Position numbers and translations under genes: made by a program | Source of the DNA: Sphingobium sp. | GTDB taxonomy: Bacteria; Pseudomonadota; Alphaproteobacteria; Sphingomonadales; Sphingomonadaceae | DNA length: 30,733 nt | Assembly (NCBI RefSeq): GCF_003248505.1 | Contig: NZ_QFOA01000039.1 | Coordinates: 1 to 30,733 of the forward strand | Direction of reading: 5' to 3' | Notes under the pieces: model-generated | What the model was told of the DNA's origin: nothing | Seen by the model: only the letters and a program-made list of their open reading frames with translations | Databases searched by the model: none | Shown here: one piece after another, positions 7,682 through 17,003 of the stretch | How the letters are laid out: each line of letters opens with the position of its first letter | Position numbering within the stretch: position 1 is the first letter of the stretch

Positions 7682-10600
7682 CGCGGCATCCATACGCGAG
7701 TCAGGCTGAGCAGCTTGTCCACGTCCAGCGGCTTGGCAAGATAGTCGTTGGCGCCCGCGTCAAGGCATTCCTGCTGATCGCGGGTCATGGCCTTGGCGGT
7801 AAGTGCGATGATCGGGAGCGACCGGCCCCATTCTCTGGTCCGGATTTCGCGGGTCGCGGTCAGCCCGTCCATTTCCGGCATCATGACGTCCATGAGGACG
7901 AGATCGACCGGCTCCGCCAGTCCGCGCGCGGCTTCGTCCAGCGATTGCAACGCCTCGCGCCCGTTCCGTGCGATGCGAACGTTCGCGCCATGCGGCTCGA
8001 ATATGGAAGTGAGGGCATAGACGTTGCGAATGTCATCCTCAACGACGAGGATGTTGCGCCCGTCGAGGGCAGCATCCCGGTTCAATGATCGGGCAATCAG
8101 CGCCTGCTGCGGCTCGGGGAGGTCGGAAACGACTTGATGCAGGAACAGCGTCACTTCGTCGAGCAGGCGCTCCGGGCTTTTTGCGCCCTTGACGATGATG
8201 GACTTGGAATAGCGCCGCAACCGCATCTCTTCGTCCGGTTCCAGATCGCGACCGGTATAGACGATGACCGGCGGGAAACCGACCGACTCGTCGCTAGACA
8301 GCCTTTCCAGGAGGTCGAGGCCGGACGCATCGGGCAGATTGAGGTCCAACACCATGCAGTCGAAAGTTTCCTGCGCCAGCATTTCGACGCACTGCGCCGC
8401 GCTGTGCGCTTCGACGGTTTCGACATCGCGTGAACCGAGCAACAGCTTCACGCTTTCGGCCTGCTGCGCATCGTCCTCCACAACCAGAACGCGGCGGACA
8501 CGTTGCGCCATCCGGGCCTCCAGACCTTCGAGCATGCCGATCAGAGCCTCGCGCTTTACCGGCTTGAACAGATAGCCGATTGCGCCGCTGGATAAGGCAG
8601 CCTGGCTGTCATCGTCCACCGACACGACATGGACCGGAATGTGGCGCGTGCGAACGTCGCGCTTGATGCGATCGAGTACCGACAGGCCGGTATGATCGGG
8701 CAGGTTCATGTCGAGGATGACTGCACTCGGTACATATTGCCGCGCCATCAACGCGCCTTCGTCCGCCGTTCCGGCTATCAGGCACTGAAAACCCAGTTCA
8801 TGCGCGACATCGCATAGGATGCGGGCGAACACCGGGTCGTCCTCCACGATCAGGATGACGCGCGAATCGCCCGACAGACGCTCTCGGTCGTCTTGCGCCG
8901 GGGGACCCGGGCGAGGGCGACCGGGCTTGGGGTTGGATGGAAGCGTGCGGGCAGGGGCGGGGGCCGTCATCGGCGCACTCGCCTGAACGAGATCGGGTTC
9001 GAACGCTTCAGGCAGGATCAGCGAAAATGCGCTTCCTTCGCCCGGTACGCTTTCCACCATGACTTCTCCGCCCAGCAAGCGCGCGAGTTCGCGACAGATG
9101 GACAGGCCAAGGCCCGTCCCGCCATATTTGCGGCTGATCGTCCCGTCCGCCTGCCTGAACGCCTCGAAAATCACTTGCTGCTGTTCGGCGGGGATCCCTA
9201 CACCGGTATCCCGCACGGTGAACCCTATGCGTTCGTCGTCCTGTCGGGTGACCGCGAGTGTCACCGATCCCGCTTCGGTGAACTTGATCGCGTTCGACAG
9301 AAAATTTTTCAGCACCTGTTCGATACGCTGGGGGTCGCTGTCGATTTCGCCGGGCGAGTCGGATGCAGGCTCGACGTTCAGAGTGAGCCCCTTTGCCTCG
9401 GCGGCAGGGCCGAATATGGCCTTAAGCTTTTCCGTCAGCGTGGCGATCCGCATCCGTCGCGGCTGAAGCTCGAGCTTGCCCGCTTCGATCTTTGATATGT
9501 CGAGGATATCGTTGATCAATGTCAGCAGGTCGTTGCCCGACGATTCGATCGTTTCGGCAAAGCGCACCTGTTCGGCGCTGAGGTTGCCCGCGCGGTTTTC
9601 CGCAAGTAGCCGCGCCATGATGAGCAGCGAATTGAGCGGGGTGCGCAACTCGTGACTCATGTTGGCGAGAAACTCGGATTTGTAGCGGCTTGCCTGTTCC
9701 AGTTCGGTCGCCTGCGCCTTCAAAGATCCCTGTGTGCGGGACAGATCGTCGCGCTGGATTTCCAGATGCCGGGCCTGTTCTTCCAACTGGACGTTGGTCT
9801 GCTCCAACTCCGCCTGTTGCGCTTCCAGCCGTGCAGCGGCTTCCTGAAGCTGGCGGCTTTGCTGTTCCAGTTCCTCGTTATTGGCCCTCAATTCCTCGCT
9901 CTGCGCCTGCAATTCCTCCGCTTGCTGCTGCGTTTCCTCCAGCAGTTCGCGCAGGCGGGCGCGATATTTGCCCGATCGGATCGCGACGCCCAATTGCGCA
10001 CCGACCTTGGTCAGCAAGGCCAACGCATCAGGTCCTGCGCCCTTGCGCAGGCCCAGTTCGATCACCGCGTTCACCGCATCGTCCGCCTCTGCGGTAGCGA
10101 TCAGCAGGGTTTCCGGCTTTGCCGCTCCCAGTGCCGATCCATAGGTCAGATAATCGTCCGGCACATTGTCGATCAGGAAGCTGCGCCGATCGCTGACGGC
10201 TTGACCTGTAAGGCCTTCGCCAGGCCCGAACCGTTCGGGCAGTGAAGCGTCGGCTGGAACGGCATAGGTGGCATGGCGGCGGAACCCTTCGCCATTGGCG
10301 ATGTAAAGCGCTCCCGCCTGCGCATCGAGATACTCCGCCAGAAAGGTGAGCGCGCTACCGCCGAGGCGGTCGAGCGGCTGTTCTCCAGCCACGGCTCTAG
10401 CCAGACCGACTTGCCCATTCTGTAGCCATTCGGCATGGGCGATAGCGTTGCGGTTGCGAATGAAAAGATAGCCAATGGCCGCCAATATCCAGAAGATGAA
10501 TGCCGCCAGAGTGCGATTTGCGATGGCGAGCGACGGATCGACGCCGGCGGGCGCGAGAAACAATCCCACGACGGTAAGCAGTGTCGCGGCGCCAGCGGTG

Positions 10601-10785
10601 ACGAGGGGTGTAACCTTGTGCGGCGCGGTGAAGGCGATAACGACCGGAAGAAGATAGGCCGCCCATACCGCCGTCCCGAGGGGGAAGATCAGGTCCGCCG
10701 CGAAGGGCAGCACGATCAGAATGGATAAGCCGGTGTAGATCCAGGGGGTAAAGCGCGCGTTCGTTCCGTGTTTAATGCTGTTCAT
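7678..10785 (-). CDS. Membrane GAF hybrid histidine kinase with three receiver domains
   Basis: From the ATG at 10785 the protein has 1035 residues. The order is: N-terminal membrane helices (about 15-130), GAF-like domain (about 155-290), a long Gln/Glu-rich coiled coil (about 295-370), HisKA with phospho-His 378 in MSHELRTPLN, HATPase (DTGVGIP and GGTGLGLS boxes), a Pro-rich linker, then three receiver domains with acceptors at Asp692, Asp814 and Asp966. A GTG at 10869 would extend it by 28 residues, but the EcfG-type promoter at 10871-10896 would start transcription at about or after that GTG, so I prefer 10785. No strong ribosome binding site precedes either start. It is the first gene of the kinase-cheR-kinase operon. 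Confidence 0.9.
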   Translation of the reverse strand: MNSIKHGTNARFTPWIYTGLSILIVLPFAADLIFPLGTAVWAAYLLPVVIAFTAPHKVTPLVTAGAATLLTVVGLFLAPAGVDPSLAIANRTLAAFIFWILAAIGYLFIRNRNAIAHAEWLQNGQVGLARAVAGEQPLDRLGGSALTFLAEYLDAQAGALYIANGEGFRRHATYAVPADASLPERFGPGEGLTGQAVSDRRSFLIDNVPDDYLTYGSALGAAKPETLLIATAEADDAVNAVIELGLRKGAGPDALALLTKVGAQLGVAIRSGKYRARLRELLEETQQQAEELQAQSEELRANNEELEQQSRQLQEAAARLEAQQAELEQTNVQLEEQARHLEIQRDDLSRTQGSLKAQATELEQASRYKSEFLANMSHELRTPLNSLLIMARLLAENRAGNLSAEQVRFAETIESSGNDLLTLINDILDISKIEAGKLELQPRRMRIATLTEKLKAIFGPAAEAKGLTLNVEPASDSPGEIDSDPQRIEQVLKNFLSNAIKFTEAGSVTLAVTRQDDERIGFTVRDTGVGIPAEQQQVIFEAFRQADGTISRKYGGTGLGLSICRELARLLGGEVMVESVPGEGSAFSLILPEAFEPDLVQASAPMTAPAPARTLPSNPKPGRPRPGPPAQDDRERLSGDSRVILIVEDDPVFARILCDVAHELGFQCLIAGTADEGALMARQYVPSAVILDMNLPDHTGLSVLDRIKRDVRTRHIPVHVVSVDDDSQAALSSGAIGYLFKPVKREALIGMLEGLEARMAQRVRRVLVVEDDAQQAESVKLLLGSRDVETVEAHSAAQCVEMLAQETFDCMVLDLNLPDASGLDLLERLSSDESVGFPPVIVYTGRDLEPDEEMRLRRYSKSIIVKGAKSPERLLDEVTLFLHQVVSDLPEPQQALIARSLNRDAALDGRNILVVEDDIRNVYALTSIFEPHGANVRIARNGREALQSLDEAARGLAEPVDLVLMDVMMPEMDGLTATREIRTREWGRSLPIIALTAKAMTRDQQECLDAGANDYLAKPLDVDKLLSLTRVWMPR

Positions 10786-10870
10786 ATCAACAAGGACCGG
10801 CGCGATCGACAGATCGGTTTCCGGTCGGAGCCCCCTTTTGAAATCGCCAAACGTGCGGTGTATTCGCACG

Positions 10871-10896
10871 AACGTGCCATAGCCTGCATCCGTTCC
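10871..10896 (-). promoter_or_regulatory. EcfG-type (general stress response) promoter
   Basis: On the - strand GGAAC (10896-10892) is followed by a 17-base spacer and CGTT (10874-10871), matching the GGAAC-N16/17-CGTT consensus known for EcfG sigma factors of alphaproteobacteria. Scanning the window by eye gave no other exact match. Transcription would start near 10862, leaving about 75 bases before the ATG at 10785 of the hybrid kinase. Confidence 0.65.
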
Positions 10897-10948
10897 GGCT
10901 GAACGCGATTTTCCGATAAAGCTGTTCAGTCGCCACGGCTTATCCTAC

Positions 10949-11731
10949 ATGCTGTGCATGGGTGTACAACATGAAGATGCACCGGGAAGACCGGCAGCGA
11001 CGCTCGTGCTTTTTCGGGACCGCATGGATGCTCCCCCCGATCTGCTGATGGTGGAGCGGTCGTCTTCGATGGCTTTTGCGCCCGGTGCGCTCGTGTTTCC
11101 CGGCGGTGCCGTCGATGCAGACGACAGGGCGATTGCTGGAAGCCTTTCCCACGACCTCGAAGCGGACGACGCCGCCGCCCGGATCGCCGCCATTCGCGAA
11201 ACGATAGAGGAAGCGGGCATCGGCGTGGGCATTTCGAGTATGGATGCCGCGATGGTGCTTCGCCTTCGCGACGGGTTGCACGATGGAAAATCGTTCTCGA
11301 ACCTGCTGGCGAGGCACGACGCCATAATCGATCTTTCGGTGCTGACGCCCTTCGCTCGTTGGCATCCCGCGCCCTTCGACCGTGCCACCCGCGTTTTCGA
11401 TGCCCGTTTTTACATAGCGCGCGCGCCCGGGGGGCAAGTGGCAAGCGTGGATACGACCGAGAATATCCGCCTTTTGTGGAAGAGCGCCAGCGAGATTATC
11501 GCTCGATGCGATCAGGGGGAGGGGCGGATCATCTTCCCCACGCGACGAAATCTGGAGCGGCTGGCGCAATTTTCCTCCTTTGCACAGGCACTCGATCACG
11601 CGGGCACCTTCCCCGTCGAGAAAATTCGTCCCTGGCATGAGGAAAGGGATGGGGAGCAATATTTATGCATACCCGATCATCTGGGCTATCCAATTACTTC
11701 GGAACCAATAAGGCATGTCCGGCGTGGTTGA
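10949..11731 (+). CDS. Nudix hydrolase
   Basis: The 260-residue protein carries a Nudix fold with a split Nudix box: PGGAVDADD at about residue 51 and, after an insertion of some 20 residues, AAIRETIEEAGI, which supplies the metal-binding REXXEEXG residues. The inserted form resembles the NUDT7/NUDT19-like and CoA-pyrophosphatase-like branches, but the substrate cannot be read from the sequence. It is transcribed away from the signalling operon and ends 3 bases before the extensin-like gene, so the two are probably cotranscribed. An alternative ATG nine bases downstream (10958) is possible, since neither start has a strong ribosome binding site. Confidence 0.88.
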   Translation: MLCMGVQHEDAPGRPAATLVLFRDRMDAPPDLLMVERSSSMAFAPGALVFPGGAVDADDRAIAGSLSHDLEADDAAARIAAIRETIEEAGIGVGISSMDAAMVLRLRDGLHDGKSFSNLLARHDAIIDLSVLTPFARWHPAPFDRATRVFDARFYIARAPGGQVASVDTTENIRLLWKSASEIIARCDQGEGRIIFPTRRNLERLAQFSSFAQALDHAGTFPVEKIRPWHEERDGEQYLCIPDHLGYPITSEPIRHVRRG

Positions 11732-11734
11732 CGG

Positions 11735-12460
11735 ATGCGTCGTCTGCATCGTCTGATCCGTCGATTTTTGATCCTGGCTGTCCTCCTTTCCCTGTTGATG
11801 CTCGGCTATGCCTGGTTTCGCCAGCGACCGCAGGATTTGCCGTGGACCGCGCTCGATCTCGCGCAGCCCGTTGGCCTTTTTACGGATAGAAAACTTACGG
11901 CGCTGACCAGGGATCCTGCTTTATGCAGGGCGCTGCTGGACCGGGCCGGAGTGGAATATACGCCTCTTGAACCCGGCGGTTCGGAGCAATGTCGTTATAC
12001 CGATGCCGTACGATTACGCCGCGAGGCTGACGCCATCGCATTCTCTCCCGCCTCCGTCGCGCCATCCTGTCCTGTGGTCGCCGCGCTCAAGCTGTGGGAA
12101 TGGCAGGTGGTCCAGCCCGCCGCTCACCGCTTCTTCGGTCAACCCGTCCAGAGCATAAGGCATTTCGGCAGCTATAGTTGCCGCCGCCTCTACGGTCGCA
12201 GCAGCGGCGATTTCAGCGAACATTCGACGGCAGACGCCATCGACATTGCGGCATTCGTGCTGCGCGACGGACGACAGATCAGCGCCGTACGCGATTGGAA
12301 CAGGCAGGGGAAGGATGCTGATTTTCTGCGTGCTGTGCGGGACGGTGCGTGCGATCTCTTTTCGACTGTCCTGTCCCCGGATTACAACGCGGCGCATCGC
12401 GACCACTTCCACCTCGATCAGGCGGAACGCGGTGCAACGGGGTGGCGCGCCTGTCGATAG
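11735..12460 (+). CDS. Extensin-like C-terminal domain protein, membrane-anchored
   Basis: The 241-residue protein has an N-terminal Arg-rich stretch followed by one membrane helix (about residues 9-27), so the rest should lie in the periplasm. The remainder matches the bacterial extensin-like C-terminal family (PF06904), related to zinc D-Ala-D-Ala peptidases. Candidate metal ligands are visible: His163 and Asp167 or Asp170 in HSTADAIDIA, and His224/His226 in HRDHFHLD. Cys residues in SCPVV, YSCRRL and DGACDL could form disulfides. A peptidoglycan peptidase role is inferred from the fold and not established. It starts 3 bases after the Nudix gene and converges on trpE with only 3 bases between stops. 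Confidence 0.87.
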   Translation: MRRLHRLIRRFLILAVLLSLLMLGYAWFRQRPQDLPWTALDLAQPVGLFTDRKLTALTRDPALCRALLDRAGVEYTPLEPGGSEQCRYTDAVRLRREADAIAFSPASVAPSCPVVAALKLWEWQVVQPAAHRFFGQPVQSIRHFGSYSCRRLYGRSSGDFSEHSTADAIDIAAFVLRDGRQISAVRDWNRQGKDADFLRAVRDGACDLFSTVLSPDYNAAHRDHFHLDQAERGATGWRACR

Positions 12461-12463
12461 GCG

Positions 12464-13984
12464 TTACTGGCCGTAGCGGGACTGCTTGGCGACGGCGACC
12501 GCCTCCCGCGCGGCGGCCAGCAAAGCGCCGCTTTTAGCTTCGCATTCACGCTGCTCATATTCGGCGTTGGAATCGGCGACGATGCCCGCGCCAGCCTGCA
12601 CATGCATGACGCCGTCCTTGAGGACAGCGGTACGCAGGACGATGCAGCTGTCCATGTTGCCGTCCGGTCCGAAATAGCCAACGCCACCGGCATAGGCCCC
12701 GCGGGTTTCGGGTTCCAGTTCGGCGATGATCTCGCAGGCCCGGACCTTGGGCGCGCCCGACACCGTCCCGGCGGGGAAGCCCGCGAACAGCGCATCGATC
12801 GCATCTTTGTCATCCGCTAGTCGCCCCACGACGTTCGACACGATGTGCATGACGTGACTGTAGAATTCGACGGTATAGCTTTCCGTCACAGTTACCGAAC
12901 CCGCCGACGCCACCCGACCGACATCGTTGCGGCCAAGGTCGAGCAGCATCAGGTGCTCGGCTCTCTCCTTGGGGTCGGCGAGGAGGCTTTCGCGGTTGGC
13001 TGCATCCTCGATAGCGCTTTTGCCGCGTGGACGAGTGCCTGCGATGGGACGGATCGTGACCTCGCCGTTGCGCGCGCGCACCAGGATTTCGGGGCTCGAT
13101 CCGATCAGGGCGAAGCCGGGTAGGTCGATATAATAGAGAAAGGGCGAGGGATTGATTCGCCGCAACGCGCGATAGAGCGCGATGGGCGGGAGCGTGAAGG
13201 GGCTTGTGAATCGCTGGGCGAGCACCACCTGAAAAATGTCGCCCGCGACGATATAGTCCTTGGCCCGGGCAACCATCTGCGCGTAGCGACCCGGTGCAAG
13301 CACAGGCGTTACCTCGACATCGGCAATGTCGACCGGCGTGGCGATGGCAGGGAGCGGCGCCGCGAGTTTCGCTGCGGTCGCATCGATGCGTTCGAGAGCG
13401 GCATCGATTGCCTTGTCCGCATCGGCGAAGCTGCCTTTCCATATCGGCGATACAAGATAAAGCTGGTCCGCCAGCCGATCGAAAATCAGGATCACGGTGG
13501 GCCGCACGAAAAGCATGTCGGGCACGCCGATGGGATTGGGCGCGGGGCGCGGCAGCTTTTCGACCAGCCCGACGGTCTCATAGCCGAAATAGCCGACGAG
13601 GCAGGCGAGCGCGGCGGGCAGTTCTGCGTCCATGGTGGCCCGGCATTCCGCTACCAGCGCTCTCAGCGCATCGAGTGCGCCACCCTGCGCTGGCAGGAAA
13701 GCGTCGGGGTCGGTCGCCCAATGGCGATTGATCTGCGCGTCATTGCCCTGCGCGCGGAAAACGAGATCGGGAGCCAGGCCGATCAGGCTGTATCGGCCCC
13801 GCACTGCGCCGCCCTCGACCGATTCCAGTAGATAGTCGCCTCGACCGGGTTCGAACAGTTTCAGCGCGGCGGAAATCGGCGTGTCGGTATCGGCGACTTG
13901 GCGACGCCACACCAGCGCGGACTCGCCGCGCATTAGCGCCGCCCTGGCGCTTTCGACGCCGTCTGCCGCTGCCGTCCCGATCAT
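12464..13984 (-). CDS. trpE: Anthranilate synthase component I
   Basis: With the ATG at 13984 the protein has 506 residues, normal for TrpE. It converts chorismate to anthranilate using ammonia from TrpG, the first step of tryptophan synthesis. The N-terminal LLESVEGGAVRGRYSLIG segment is the tryptophan feedback site region. The chorismate-binding domain shows IAGTRPRGK, ERAEHLMLLDLGRND, FPAGTVSGAPKVRA and the terminal QAGAGIVADSNAEYE motifs. The upstream PpiD-like stop is one base before this ATG, so translation is probably coupled; a frame starting at 14032 lies inside that gene and is less likely. trpG is not adjacent in this window. Confidence 0.95.
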   Translation of the reverse strand: MIGTAAADGVESARAALMRGESALVWRRQVADTDTPISAALKLFEPGRGDYLLESVEGGAVRGRYSLIGLAPDLVFRAQGNDAQINRHWATDPDAFLPAQGGALDALRALVAECRATMDAELPAALACLVGYFGYETVGLVEKLPRPAPNPIGVPDMLFVRPTVILIFDRLADQLYLVSPIWKGSFADADKAIDAALERIDATAAKLAAPLPAIATPVDIADVEVTPVLAPGRYAQMVARAKDYIVAGDIFQVVLAQRFTSPFTLPPIALYRALRRINPSPFLYYIDLPGFALIGSSPEILVRARNGEVTIRPIAGTRPRGKSAIEDAANRESLLADPKERAEHLMLLDLGRNDVGRVASAGSVTVTESYTVEFYSHVMHIVSNVVGRLADDKDAIDALFAGFPAGTVSGAPKVRACEIIAELEPETRGAYAGGVGYFGPDGNMDSCIVLRTAVLKDGVMHVQAGAGIVADSNAEYEQRECEAKSGALLAAAREAVAVAKQSRYGQ

Positions 13985-13985
13985 C

Positions 13986-15935
13986 CTACTGGCCGCTGTT
14001 AGTGGCGGAAAGCGCCTGACGCAACTTGGCAAGGGCGTTCGCGTTTCGCGTCACGCCCAGCTCCTTCTCGATCGCGCGCTCGAACTGCTGGCCATATTCC
14101 TGGCCGACCACGTCGCCCAGTTGCGTGCGCACCTGGTTCAGCAATTCGGGCTGGCCCTTGGCGTCGCCCCGTTCGATCTTGTTGAGCTGTACCACGAAAT
14201 AGCCGCGATCCTGCCCGATGGGCAGCGTCTTTACGGTATTTGCCGCCATCGCGAACATGATCGCGATTTCGGCGGGAGGACGCTGCTGCCCGCGCATGAT
14301 GTCGGCACGCCTGCCGCCCAGAACCTGAGGCGCTGGAAGTTTGACGCCAGCCTGTGCGATGGCGTCGGAAAGCTTTGTGCCCTTCGCGACCTTCGCCTGA
14401 ATCTTTTCGGCCATTGCCTTGGCCTTGAGATTACCCGCGTTGAGCTTGTATTGCGCCAGCACCAGTTGCTTGACTTCGGCCAGCGGCGGGGGCGCTGCCG
14501 CTACGATGTCGCCGGGCGCGGCGAGCGCATAGCGCTTGTCTGGCGTGATCGGAATGAGTTGCGCATCGTCGTCGGCACCCATCTGAAACACGGGGGCGAC
14601 CAGCGGCGCCAGATCGGGGCCGGCGGTAAATGCGGCGTCCTTGACCTGCTTGCCCGTCGCGAGGACCGGCGGGCTGGTTTCCAGCTTCAACCCATTGTCC
14701 TTCACCACCTCCTCGAACGTGCCGCCATCGGCGATTGCGTCCTCGATCTTGCCGGTGAAGTCAGTGAGAAGCTGCTTTTCCTTTTGCGCGCGCAAGGTGG
14801 TCACGATCTCCTCGCGCACCGCAGCGAGCGGGCGGGCGGGGGTATCCTTGACCGCCGTCACGCGCAGCAACAGCCAGCCGAGCGGGCCGCGGATCGGGCC
14901 GACGAGATCGCCTTGCCTGCCCGCCCAGGCGGCATCCGCCGCCGCCTTACCCGCCGAAGCGGTCAGCGCCTCGCGGGTCTGGTCGGCCTGGACAGATACG
15001 GCAAGACCGGCTCCCTGCGCAGCAGCGGCAAGGGTCTTGCCGCTCTTTACCTGCGTCGCCACTGCCTTGGCCGCCGCTTCGGTCGGCAGCACCAATTGTT
15101 CTACGCTGCGGCTTTCCTTGGCCGCGTAGGCCGCCTTGTTTTGGTTGTAATAGGTTGCAATGTCCGCGTCTGTCGGTGCCGCCGCTTGCGCAAACCGGTC
15201 CGCGTCGATCACGGCATATCGGATGCGCCGCTGCTCGGGGATGGTGAAGCGGGCACTCTTCTTCTTGTAGTAATCGGCAAGCTGCGCATCGGTCGGATTC
15301 CTCTCGTCGAGGAAAGCGATGGCTGGGATCGCCGCGACCGTGCCCTGCCGCGCTTCGAGCAGCAGCGACGCATAGGGCAGCACCTGATTGTCCGTCAGCT
15401 TCACGCCGAGGCCGACCGGTGCGAGCAGATGGCGTTGCAGGATTTCACGGCTGATGTCGTCGCGCAACGTCTGTTCGGTCAACCGCTCGCGTGTCAGCAG
15501 CGCACGGAACGCGTCCTGGCTGAAATTGCCCGCGGCATCCTGAAATGCGGGAATCTGCGCAATTTGCGCATCGACCAGCCGCTTGGAGATATGCACATCC
15601 TCACGGTCGGCGAAGGCCTTGAGCGTCAACGCCGCCACCAGTTGGTCATAGACCTGCGCCGCGCCGCCCTGCGTCAGGAAATCGCCGATCTGAAGGCCGG
15701 GATTGGATTTTCGCGCATTTTCAAAAACACGCTGAACCCGGTCCTGAAGCTCGGCGTCGGTCAGGCTGTAGCCTTTCGCTTTGGCGGCCGTCCCTCCTCC
15801 AAGCATCGACCCGTTGCCGAATTTCCCATTGCTCACGTCACCCAGGATGAAGGCGGCGGCAATGACCCCTAAAAACAGGATCGCGAAAAGCGCGCCGAAT
15901 TTGGAACGGATGAGGCGGCGAAAGACTGACAGCAT
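13986..15935 (-). CDS. PpiD-like SurA-N domain peptidyl-prolyl isomerase
   Basis: From the ATG at 15935 the protein has 649 residues. A positively charged start (MLSVFRRLIRSKFG) precedes one membrane helix (about residues 15-34), so it is an inner-membrane protein with a large periplasmic part. A SurA-N-like helical region (about 50-190) is followed by a divergent parvulin (PPIC) segment and a second chaperone-like region, the layout of PpiD, which helps outer-membrane and exported proteins fold. The PPIC domain looks degenerate, so isomerase activity is uncertain. A GTG at 15968 would add 11 residues and is less likely. It lies immediately upstream of trpE and is divergent from tpiA. Confidence 0.88.
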   Translation of the reverse strand: MLSVFRRLIRSKFGALFAILFLGVIAAAFILGDVSNGKFGNGSMLGGGTAAKAKGYSLTDAELQDRVQRVFENARKSNPGLQIGDFLTQGGAAQVYDQLVAALTLKAFADREDVHISKRLVDAQIAQIPAFQDAAGNFSQDAFRALLTRERLTEQTLRDDISREILQRHLLAPVGLGVKLTDNQVLPYASLLLEARQGTVAAIPAIAFLDERNPTDAQLADYYKKKSARFTIPEQRRIRYAVIDADRFAQAAAPTDADIATYYNQNKAAYAAKESRSVEQLVLPTEAAAKAVATQVKSGKTLAAAAQGAGLAVSVQADQTREALTASAGKAAADAAWAGRQGDLVGPIRGPLGWLLLRVTAVKDTPARPLAAVREEIVTTLRAQKEKQLLTDFTGKIEDAIADGGTFEEVVKDNGLKLETSPPVLATGKQVKDAAFTAGPDLAPLVAPVFQMGADDDAQLIPITPDKRYALAAPGDIVAAAPPPLAEVKQLVLAQYKLNAGNLKAKAMAEKIQAKVAKGTKLSDAIAQAGVKLPAPQVLGGRRADIMRGQQRPPAEIAIMFAMAANTVKTLPIGQDRGYFVVQLNKIERGDAKGQPELLNQVRTQLGDVVGQEYGQQFERAIEKELGVTRNANALAKLRQALSATNSGQ

Positions 15936-16143
15936 GGAAGACCCGGAGAATGCGGCAATGTGGCGCACGCTTTAGGCGCGGATGCGCCCGGCGGCAAGGC
16001 TTGCTCTGGACAAATGCAGAAGTGCCGTTCATCGGCTTTTGCCAAGCTCCCGACCGGTCGGGGAGACGCCAGGAAGGCGAGCGGCGACTCGTCACGGGGT
16101 CGACCGGAAAGGGGCGACGTGCAGCAATAAGAGGAATCGGGCG

Positions 16144-16908
16144 ATGGACAGGCGCAAGCTGGTTGTCGGCAACTGGAAAATGAACGGGATGCGCGCGCAT
16201 CTGGATGAAGTGGAAGCGATCGGCCGTCTGGCGGCGACGCATCCGGCGGTGGAAGTTGGGCTTTGCCTGCCTGCAACCCTCATCATGGCGGGATCGGAAC
16301 GACGCGGGGCGGCCTTCATCGGCGCGCAGAATTGCCACATGGACATCAGCGGCGCCTACACAGGATCCCTTTCGGCGGAGATGCTGTGCGAGGCGGGCGC
16401 GTCCTGGGTCATAACCGGGCATAGCGAACGGCGTGAGGCACGAGGCGAAACCGATGCGGATATCGCCGCCAAGTCTGCCGCCGCTCATCGCGTCGGGATG
16501 AAAGTGATCCTGTGCGTCGGCGAAACCATCGATGTGCGCGACAACGGTAATGCCGAGGATGTCGTGGCGCGGCAGCTGCTCGCCTCGCTGCCCGAGGGCG
16601 CTGCTGCCGACTGGCTGGCGGTGGCGTACGAACCCATCTGGGCGATCGGCACGGGCCGTATCCCGACGATGGAGGCGGTCGCTTCCATGCATGCCGCATT
16701 GCGGGCTGCACTCGCCACCCGCATCGGTGCCGATGAAGCCGCGAAGGTCCGGATTCTGTATGGCGGTTCGATGAACGGCGACAACGCGGCGGACCTCATG
16801 GCGCTGGCCGACGTGGATGGCGGCCTTGTCGGGGGAGCAAGTCTTTCCGCCGCAAAATTCGCGCCGATCATCGAAGCGGCGGACCGGCGTATGAAGGCTG
16901 CTGCCTGA
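16144..16908 (+). CDS. tpiA: Triosephosphate isomerase
   Basis: The 254-residue enzyme interconverts dihydroxyacetone phosphate and glyceraldehyde 3-phosphate in glycolysis. Catalytic residues are all present: Lys12 in GNWKMNG, His93 in TGHSERR and Glu163 in AYEPIWAIGTG, with the phosphate-binding YGGSMN and VGGASL loops at the C-terminus. The open frame extends back to 15982, but the ATG at 16144 gives the standard N-terminus and follows an AAGAGGAA ribosome binding site. The 208 bases separating it from the PpiD-like gene must hold both divergent promoters; I could not place them. Confidence 0.97.
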   Translation: MDRRKLVVGNWKMNGMRAHLDEVEAIGRLAATHPAVEVGLCLPATLIMAGSERRGAAFIGAQNCHMDISGAYTGSLSAEMLCEAGASWVITGHSERREARGETDADIAAKSAAAHRVGMKVILCVGETIDVRDNGNAEDVVARQLLASLPEGAAADWLAVAYEPIWAIGTGRIPTMEAVASMHAALRAALATRIGADEAAKVRILYGGSMNGDNAADLMALADVDGGLVGGASLSAAKFAPIIEAADRRMKAAA

Positions 16909-17003
16909 TCCAATTGGGGCGCGGGGGTGACACAGGTTGCCCCCGCGCTGCTTCGTCGCTATGTGCGCGCCAACGCCCTTATCACCGGACAGAAAATCGT
17001 CGC

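Noticed and set aside
11701..11726. GGAAC-N17-CGTG resembling an EcfG promoter before the extensin-like gene
   Set aside because: One mismatch in the -10 element, position inside the Nudix coding sequence, and too close to the next start for a normal leader.
13881..15872. 663-codon + strand open frame over the PpiD-like gene and the start of trpE
   Set aside because: It is antisense to clear genes, has no recognisable domain and no credible start signal.
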